From positions 62,001 to 126,000 of the forward strand of contig WHVD01000169.1 in NCBI GenBank assembly GCA_015178975.1: 64,000 bases of DNA, given 5' to 3'. Below are positions 57,946 through 64,000 of this stretch, piece by piece. The notes under the pieces are model-generated. The model saw only the letters and a list, made by a program, of their open reading frames with translations, was not told the origin of the DNA and made no database searches. This DNA is from Hysterangium stoloniferum. Lineage: Eukaryota; Basidiomycota; Agaricomycetes; Hysterangiales; Hysterangiaceae. A program made the translations under genes and the position numbers. The stretch's first letter is position 1, and each line of letters starts with the position of its first letter.

Positions 57946-59868
57946 TGGGGACCTTTATCTCAAGATTATGGAGGAGAACCTTCAAGCCAGCCTCAGCTAT
58001 TATGGAAAATATGTGGATGATGTCATCTTTTAGCAAGATCATGACCCTGAACACACCTGGAAGAAGGCCCAGACTTGGTTTCAAGATAATGATTTTAATG
58101 TCCTCCTATGGCCAGCACAGTCTCCAGACCTCAACCCCATTGAACACTTGTGGGATCATAAAAAGAGGAGGCTAAGGAATACTGGAGTTGTGGGAGAGGG
58201 TAGAGGAGGAGTGGAACAAGATTGATGCAGAGGTGTGTCAGAATTTGATTGAGAGTATGCCTAGGAGGTTGCAGGTGTGTTGAAGGCAAAGGATGGCCGT
58301 ATTAAGTACTGAATACAAGTAGTTTTGTGGGTCAGAGTTGTCAGTCAAAAAGCCCTTCCAATGAGTCTCCTGTATATATATATATTTGTAGTATTTCCAT
58401 ATTTGGAGCTTATGTAATGCCATTGTATTTCAACAATCTAGATATGATAGAGCATGTCCACAAATAATTTTGATATTCTTGCAATTTTATCCTCTGAGCT
58501 ATCAAGGATACACATCTGAAGTACCAAACATTGGAAGGGTTTTTTGAGTCACTGTACCATGGACGATTGGTTTATGATGAACCCATCAACCATAAATGGG
58601 ACATGTATTACACCTCTTGAATTCTGGAGGAGGAAATTATGGCCATCGCACAGGACTACAAAGTGAGATACCCCACCATGCCCATGACAATTGTGCTGAG
58701 AATGCTATCAATTCCAAAAACCCAGAGTCATGACTGCAGAATGGGAGGGATCAAGTTTCAAAACCAAAGAGGAGTTCTCAACTAGGGATGAGCTAACCAC
58801 TTATGCCTGTGCTCTTGTTAGCGAGACTGGAGACAGAAATGCTACAAGGAAGCCAAACCCAGCAGTAGGCAAGCAGCATGGGAAATTCTTCTTTGAAAGA
58901 AGTGACAAGAAAAGCATTGCTAAACCTTCTAAGGAGTGTTGGAGCTGCAGGAGTTTGGAGCATTTTAAGATTGACTGCCCCCATGTGGGCAGACTGTCTC
59001 ACCATGTTTTGATCAACAAATTCTCCACACAGAACCCAGTGGAGGAGGTGGAAGATCAGATGTTATATGAGACAGTCTATGGATTAAGCACACAAGGAAG
59101 AGTAATTAACATTGATAATGAATCAATTTTTATTTGTGCTTACCTCCCTCGATTAAAGGACCATCACCTTTAAAGTGGAATTGAGTTCAAATGTGAATGA
59201 CATATCAGAAGTATATATTTCAATATTAGACTGTGACTTCCTCAAGAGGGGAGACTGGTTGAGTGCTCATAGTCAGAGCTGTAGGTCTGACAGGAAAGGA
59301 AGGCTTGCCACAACCTAAATCATCAAGTATAGAGGAACTCATTGACAAAGAAGTATTAATCAATGAGTCCAGGAATATCAGTAAGGAATTTATCATAGAA
59401 GACCCCTTGAGACTAGAAGGGACAGAAGAGGAAACTTTCCTTTTTGATCCAGGATCACTGCCCACATTGATACCATTAGAGATTCAGACTCAAAAGATGA
59501 TAACTCTTCCTTGGAGAGTGCTCCCATGAAGCTCTACAATAGATGAACCAGGAGAGACATCAAATTGGCATTGAAGAAGGAGGACAGGCAACTGAAAATA
59601 CAATACCCTCAATCTAGTTGACTAATGAAAGAGGATACAACCATCATCTATCAAAAAAGAGACCCTCCCAGTGGATACTCCAGTAGAGGAATTTCAGCAT
59701 TGCACATATATGGATGAATAGGAAACTCTGACTCCTCCAATCTCATCAAGATCAGACTAGATGCTGGAGCCAACCTTGCTTTGATATCAGAGGACTTTAA
59801 GGGACTGGAAGATCATCCTAAACTCAAACAAGGACTCAAATTATGCCTCATTCAGCTCACAGGGGATG

Positions 59869-61130
59869 TGTTAAGTGCTGTGTCAGGACCTTATTCTGGA
59901 AACAATCAGGAAATGTCCAGGAACTTGGAAATCTCGGGATAGGTTCAGGATGTTGGTGTTACGACTGGACAATCCCGCCGGACTCCGGGCACTAACCTGT
60001 ATGCCCCACGCGCTACAAGCACCAATCGTCTGTTTATTGGATTTCCCGCCCGGACTCCATTACGTCAAGACTCATTACGTTCGACCTCATTATGACACAT
60101 ATCAGTCAACGGACTTCCCCCGGACTCCATCTCTGTCTATGTCCATCTTCGTCCCATGCATCAGTCACCAGATCCCACTTAGAATCCCATCACCGCTCTA
60201 ATCAAGCCCCATTCCCGTTTTAGTCAAATGACCTGTCACAATTTAGGACTCCACTCCCACTCCATTTCCCGTTATGGGTTATGCTTTGTCATGATTCGGA
60301 CTCCACTCCATTCTGTCCCATTCCTAACACCAAACTTGGTGTTTACTATTCCCATTTTATGTTTTGTTAGCTTCATTTCGTCATTACTGGATTTGGTATG
60401 TCATGCACTCCACAGTCTATATAAACTGGCAGATGTTGTACATACAATCCAGTCAGAAAATTAGCTTAGATTCCCCCCAGTAATCTAATAACATTTTCCG
60501 CTCTAAACCCTTGCTTGATTCACTTCGCTCACACTAGTCAGAGCCCGCAGGCTCCGGCGCATCTATCTCTCTCAACCAACTCAACTCACGACCCACGACC
60601 TCTGACCCATGACTTACGACTTACGACCCACGAACCCCGCCCGGACTCCCCGGGATTCCCGTCCGTCTGTTTGAAATTGGACAACACGATCTAGTGAGGG
60701 CACAGCCTATAAGCTGAAGCCAAGTCCTACCGGATATCCCGCGGGTTTCTCCGGAGACCCGGCCTGTGTGTGTATCCTAACAGTTGGCTTCAGCTTATGT
60801 GCTGCACCTCTATGCAAATGCTTGGAGTGTCCTTAATTTCAGAGACAGGATTTAACCAGGAGATTACAGATATTCAGAGTTCTGAAGAGTTCCAAAATAT
60901 TGAGCATACAGAAAGAAGGAAGGAATAAGAAACTAAGTCAATATCAGATCTAAGGTAAAGTACAAATCACAGAAACTAATATACGTTCTTTCATTATTGT
61001 ACTACAAATGAGGATTATAATAAGACAGATTTAGGTGAGTATTCCAAAATGGGAATACAACAAGCAAATGAGTGAATACTTGTTGACTGACAAATTACCA
61101 AATGTGGAACAAGGATGAGGTCTGGAAGTG
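59869..61130 (+). mobile_element. LTR of the 18860 family, split by another solo LTR
   Basis: 59869-59956 (TGTTAAGTGCTGTGTCAGG ... GGATGTTGG) and 60783-61130 (GTTGGCTTCAGCTTATGTG ...) together follow the 18860-19353 LTR. The break lies in the shared motif. The right end is lost near the next transposon. Confidence 0.75.
59957..60782 (-). mobile_element. Solo LTR (826 bp), TSD GTTGG, minus orientation
   Basis: TGTTACGACTGGACAATCC to GTGTATCCTAACA, flanked by GTTGG (59952-59956 and 60783-60787). It is the sister copy of 14692-15510 in opposite orientation, including the GACCCACGACC-type short repeats near 60590-60630 and the shared motif at about 60697-60725. Confidence 0.95.
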
Positions 61131-61154
61131 TCAGGGCAATATATAGATTATATA

Positions 61155-62760
61155 CAGTGGGTCAAAAAACTGCCCCAATGTTTGTGCATTTTAGAAGGAT
61201 TGATATTGTGTGAAGGAATTACATCAGCAAAAATTCTGACAAATTCACATGATATACTAGAACATGTTGGCTATCTACCAACTTAAGAAATCATGTGATT
61301 CCAATCAAAGCTCATTGCTCAATAAATCAAACAAAATAATCACTCATTGGGGCAGTTTTTTGACCCTCTATTATTTTACAATCTAATACTTTGTATGACC
61401 CCCCTTTGCCTTTAAAACTGCTTGTATCCTCTTAGGCATGCTTTCTATTAGCTTCTGAGATGTCTCTGGTGGTATTTCAGTCCACTCCTTTGCCACCCTG
61501 TCCCATAATTCATGTACTCCTTTGGGTGGTATGTCATATTGTTGGAGTTTGGCCTTGAGGTGTTGCCAGAGGTGTTCAATGGGATTTAGATCAGGGGATT
61601 GGGCAGGTCACTTCATGGGAATGATGTTATTGTCAGAAAACCACTGGTCTGCCTTTTTTGAGGTATGTTTTGGATCATTGTCCTGTTGGAAGTACCATGT
61701 ATCCTCAGCCATCTCCAAACTTTCAATGCTCTCCTCCACCCCCTCCTCCAAGATCTCACAATATTGCACTGCATCCATGTTCCCCTGCATCTCTATCAGT
61801 TCCCCACCCCATTCCAGCCCATACACCCCCAAATCATCAAGTTATTCCCCCCTCCATGTTTGACAGTTAGTGTGGTGGTCCTGTCTGATACTGGTTCCCC
61901 TTGTTGCTTCCAAACATATACCTTCCCATCTGACCCAATCCTATTGATTTTTGTCTCATCAGTCCACAACACCCTCTTCCAGTCCTCCATAGTCCAATTT
62001 TCATAGTATTGGGCAAACTTTAGATGTTGCTGACAATGAGACCCCTTGAGCATAGGGACTTTCTTCTTTGTTGCTGACCTAAAGCCAGCTTCTTTCAACA
62101 CATTCCTAACAGTCTGAGGAGTGACAGAGGTAGATATGATGGAATTTATGAATTGGGTGGCTTGGATAGCATTGTCAAGCTTCCCAGAGCTGATTTGACA
62201 GATAATTGACTGTTTATCATAAGGGAAAGCTTGGAAGGATGGCCACCAGGATGATTTTCCTTATCCTCCTCTACCTCCTTACTGATCCTGCCAATAATAC
62301 CCTTCCCCAGGCCAGTCCTGGCTTGAATTTGACAATGGGAATATCCCTCATTGAGGAGAGAAACAACAGAAGAATGCTTTTCAGCAGAGATGGATTTCAT
62401 AGTGGTGGTAAGGAGTCAAGGAGATGAATGAACAAAGTTCAACATGCCAAATTGATACAAATAAGGTCACATGACATGTTGATGATTCACATGACCCACT
62501 CCTACCTTATACTGGTGTGTAACATTGAAAATCAGAGAAAATAATAGAGGGTCAAAAAACTGCCCCAATGAGTGATTATTTTGTTTGATTTATTGAGCAA
62601 TGACCTTTGATTGGAATCACATGATTTCTTAAGTTGGTAGATAGCCAACATGTTCTAGTATATCATGTGAATTTTTCAGAACTTTTGCTGATGTCATTCC
62701 TTCACACAATATCAATCTTTCTAAAATGCATAAACATTGGGGCAGTTTTTTGACCCACTG
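61155..62760 (-). mobile_element. Tc1-like transposon with compound inverted ends (1606 bp)
   Basis: It begins CAGTGGGTCAAAAAACTGCC and ends with the inverse, between TA dinucleotides (61153-61154 and 62761-62762). The terminal inverted repeats are about 215 bp. Each carries the repeat again at its inner edge in inverted orientation (61345-61373, ending TTTTTTGACCCTCTA; 62546-62572, starting TAGAGGGTCAAAAAACTG). The minus strand between them encodes a Tc1 transposase. Confidence 0.9.
61383..62400 (-). pseudogene. Tc1 transposase (two frameshifts, one TGA)
   Basis: Minus strand: MKSISAEKHSSVVSLLNEGY begins the paired-type helix-turn-helix (QIQARTGLGKGIIGRISKEV, then the GGHPSKLS hook). Then come IQATQFINSIIS ... 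TVRNVLKEAGFRS, the first catalytic block VLWTDETKINRIGSDG, MIWGCMGWNGVG, the second block WYFQQDNDPKHTSKKA, and WPAQSPDLNPIEHLW with the catalytic Glu, ending in a KGGHTKY-type C-terminus at 61383. Frameshifts lie near 62165 and 61805. A TGA around 61605 replaces the Trp codon of WPAQSPD. The length corresponds to the usual 330-340 aa of Tc1 transposases. Confidence 0.88.
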
Positions 62761-62809
62761 TATTTGCCATTTATTTTTTGATGATTTTGGTTTATTTTAT
62801 TTTATTATA

Positions 62810-63300
62810 TTTACATGTGCATACAGCAGTGCAGGCATGGTGCAAGAATGATTACATAATTGCACCACTGCCACTGCTATTGAAAGTGATTGCACTGTTG
62901 TGATGCATGGATACGCAGCATAGTCACAATTTGCACATTCTGCATGGTGGCACAGCCAAGCGATGGTGCCGACATAACAATGATGGCACCACCTACACCC
63001 CGAACATGGCCATGCAGTTATACAATGATGTGCCGCATAATGCCACGATGCAGTGCAGTGGCAGTACAGCCAGACAATGGCACCTACATAATGACAATGC
63101 CGCCACTGCCTACACCCCAATAGCCACACAGTGCACTGCACTGTGTGCCCATAAGGCTTCCGGGTGCACCAGCACTGCAAATGCAGTCAGTGTTTATGCA
63201 AGCCCTGGCACGCTGTGTGGACCTACACAGTGCCGGGCAGGATTACACAGCGCCAGGCAGGGATTACATAAGTGCTGAGATGCAGCTATGCACTGTAGGG
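62810..63300. repeat. TGCA-rich degenerate repeat region
   Basis: Dense in TGCA, GCAGTG and CACTGC words. Two diverged copies of a roughly 117-bp unit can be aligned: from CACAGCCAAGCGATGGTGCC (about 62950) and from TACAGCCAGACAATGGCACC (about 63066), each ending CCTACACCCC. Frames through it look Cys/His/Trp-rich on the minus strand, but this follows from composition. Confidence 0.6.
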
Positions 63301-63329
63301 TGCATATATGCCTTTTTAATATTTTTCTT

Positions 63330-63524
63330 ACATTTCTAATGAATAAAAAATATTAAATAAATAGTATAAATAGTAGACCTGTACATATTCATTTCTTTAG
63401 TTTCAATCTCTTAGGAATCCCACTAAAACAAGTGTGATCTCCCCTGTCATTGAGCTGTCCCCTCTCCACTTTTATTTCTGTGTTTTATCTTGTGTTTAGT
63501 AGCCTTGTTAGTGTTGCCCTAACA
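63330..63524 (+). mobile_element. 3' part of an LTR preceding the edge gypsy gag
   Basis: 63370-63524 is the inverse of the nested LTR's left half at 33986-34140 and ends GTGTTGCCCTAACA. It is followed within 50 bp by a Gag start, so it is probably the 5' LTR of an element that continues past the window. Its left boundary was not found and may include the TGCA-rich region. Confidence 0.55.
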
Positions 63525-63571
63525 CATGCAACTTAACAGTATTTTCTGACTGAGACTCACAGATTGTCAAT

Positions 63572-63991
63572 ATGCCACCAAGAAGAAGAGCACCCATACA
63601 GGAATCATTACCTGCACCCTTGGCTCTTCATTCCCCACTTACTTTGTATACCAGCCAGACACTCACAAACCAGCTGGACACTATGGATGAACCCCATATC
63701 AAAGAAGTCCCAGAAAACCCAGATGAATTTGACCATGAGGACAAGTCTGTGGCCCCCAACAAGGGCAAAGGTGTTGATAATTCCCTGTCTAATGACCAAT
63801 TGCCACTTTCAGATCCCACTTCTGAGTTGTTAGCAATCACTTTAGAAAGATTGGTGAATCACATGCTCAGAGAAGGCAAAAAGAAGGATCCAGAACCTCC
63901 ATGGTCAAAAGTCAATGCTCCAGAACCCTTCATGGGTTCCTGTAATCCTGGCCACCTTACCACACATACAGAGCCGCATCCTGACCCCTGA
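63572..63991 (+). CDS. Ty3/gypsy Gag, N-terminal part (continues past window, possibly broken)
   Basis: MPPRRRAPIQESLPAPLALH opens a Pro-rich, acidic region, then LERLVNHMLREGKKKDPEPP and the KVNAPEPFMGS motif, which resembles the start of the gypsy capsid domain (pxxFxGS). The frame ends with TGA at 63989-63991, only 10 bp from the window end and before the expected capsid helices, suggesting a frameshift near 63940. The rest lies outside. Confidence 0.6.
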   Translation: MPPRRRAPIQESLPAPLALHSPLTLYTSQTLTNQLDTMDEPHIKEVPENPDEFDHEDKSVAPNKGKGVDNSLSNDQLPLSDPTSELLAITLERLVNHMLREGKKKDPEPPWSKVNAPEPFMGSCNPGHLTTHTEPHPDP

Positions 63992-64000
63992 CCACTGACC

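Larger units (their letters stand above)
55361..58554 (+). mobile_element. Tc1-like transposon with compound ends, itself interrupted
   Basis: Ends are CAGTGACTCAAAAAACCCTT at 55361 and its inverse at 58529-58554, between TA dinucleotides (55359-55360, 58555-58556). Each end is about 210 bp long and carries the same repeat again, inverted, at its inner edge (near 55551 and 58339). A third copy of this roughly 220-bp arm sits at about 56050-56265. Transposase pieces: RLHSKHHCHLSKS ... RNVTNQSICTQTVWN (55845-56040) and, after the gag-only insertion, DGDLYLKIMEENLQ, FQQD-type and WPAQSPDLNPIEHLW (57951-58160). It is dead. Confidence 0.85.
55044..59868 (+). pseudogene. Old Ty3/gypsy gag-protease remnant, split by a Tc1 insertion
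   Basis: 55044-55358 (MTTGKEQAEKS ... NTSSTHNNNAML) and 58557-59868 appear to be two halves of one retroelement gene separated by the transposon at 55361-58554. The right half contains a Gag tail with a CCHC knuckle (CWSCRSLEHFKIDC, about 58938-58980), then a YISILDCDFLKRGDW stretch and a protease-like KIRLDAGANLALISEDF (about 59743-59795), the D-T/A-G-A site of gypsy proteases. Several stops and frameshifts are present. RT onward is not seen. Confidence 0.7.

Noticed and set aside
62797..63180. Cys/His/Trp-rich 127-codon minus-strand ORF as a zinc protein
   Set aside because: Residue bias follows from the TGCA-rich repeat; Cys/His spacing is irregular and there is no Met-led context.

Overview
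The window looks like a nuclear segment from a basidiomycete fungus, most likely an agaricomycete. Its host genes are split by many 45-65 bp GT-AG introns with strong GTATGT/GTGAGT-type donors. The gene families are typical of such genomes: a small oligopeptide transporter (OPT), an F-box-like protein, a secreted type-B carboxylesterase and an allantoate-permease-like MFS transporter. Most of the remaining sequence is transposable elements (TEs), many nested inside one another. All identifications rest on reading motifs and splice phases by eye; no database was consulted.

Layout. 1-6389 and 23847-30243 are two direct, nearly identical copies of one block (OPT transporter, F-box gene, intergenic tail). 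Copy 1 starts before the window. Copy 2 has its full OPT 5' end from 22739. Between them lie a small hypothetical gene (6486-6861), the carboxylesterase (7001-8861), a tRNA-like sequence, solo LTRs, a Tc1 remnant, a 4.2 kb Mutator-like element (13470-17708) and more LTR remnants. Immediately after copy 2 sits a 3.27 kb Tc1/IS630-type transposon (30244-33511), then a solo LTR carrying a second nested LTR, then the MFS transporter (35986-38375).

40072-47216 is a young Ty3/gypsy chromovirus (398-bp LTRs, about 1% divergent, GGGGG target duplication) with gag, pol, chromodomain and an extra ORF after integrase. 47631-51627 is a Ty1/copia element on the minus strand with 151-bp LTRs and TCATA target duplication; a pol fragment plus a foreign LTR sit between two copies of its primer-binding site. 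52850-53520 is a degenerate satellite. 55044-61150 is a nest: an old gypsy gag-pol remnant contains a Tc1 element (55361-58554), which contains a gag-only copia element (56345-57945); downstream an LTR is interrupted by another solo LTR (59957-60782). 61155-62760 is another Tc1 element with compound ends. A gypsy gag enters at the right edge (63572 onward).

The host genes suggest nutrient handling (peptide uptake, ester hydrolysis, organic-anion uptake) plus an F-box adaptor, but no shared pathway is demonstrated. Main points: the duplicated block carries opposite lesions (OPT splice donor lost in copy 1, F-box frameshifted in copy 2); the MULE transposase is open across five exons apart from one TGA; almost all premature stops in TEs are TGA or TAG, as expected from C-to-T/G-to-A change; and a roughly 30-bp motif recurs about eleven times in otherwise divergent LTRs.
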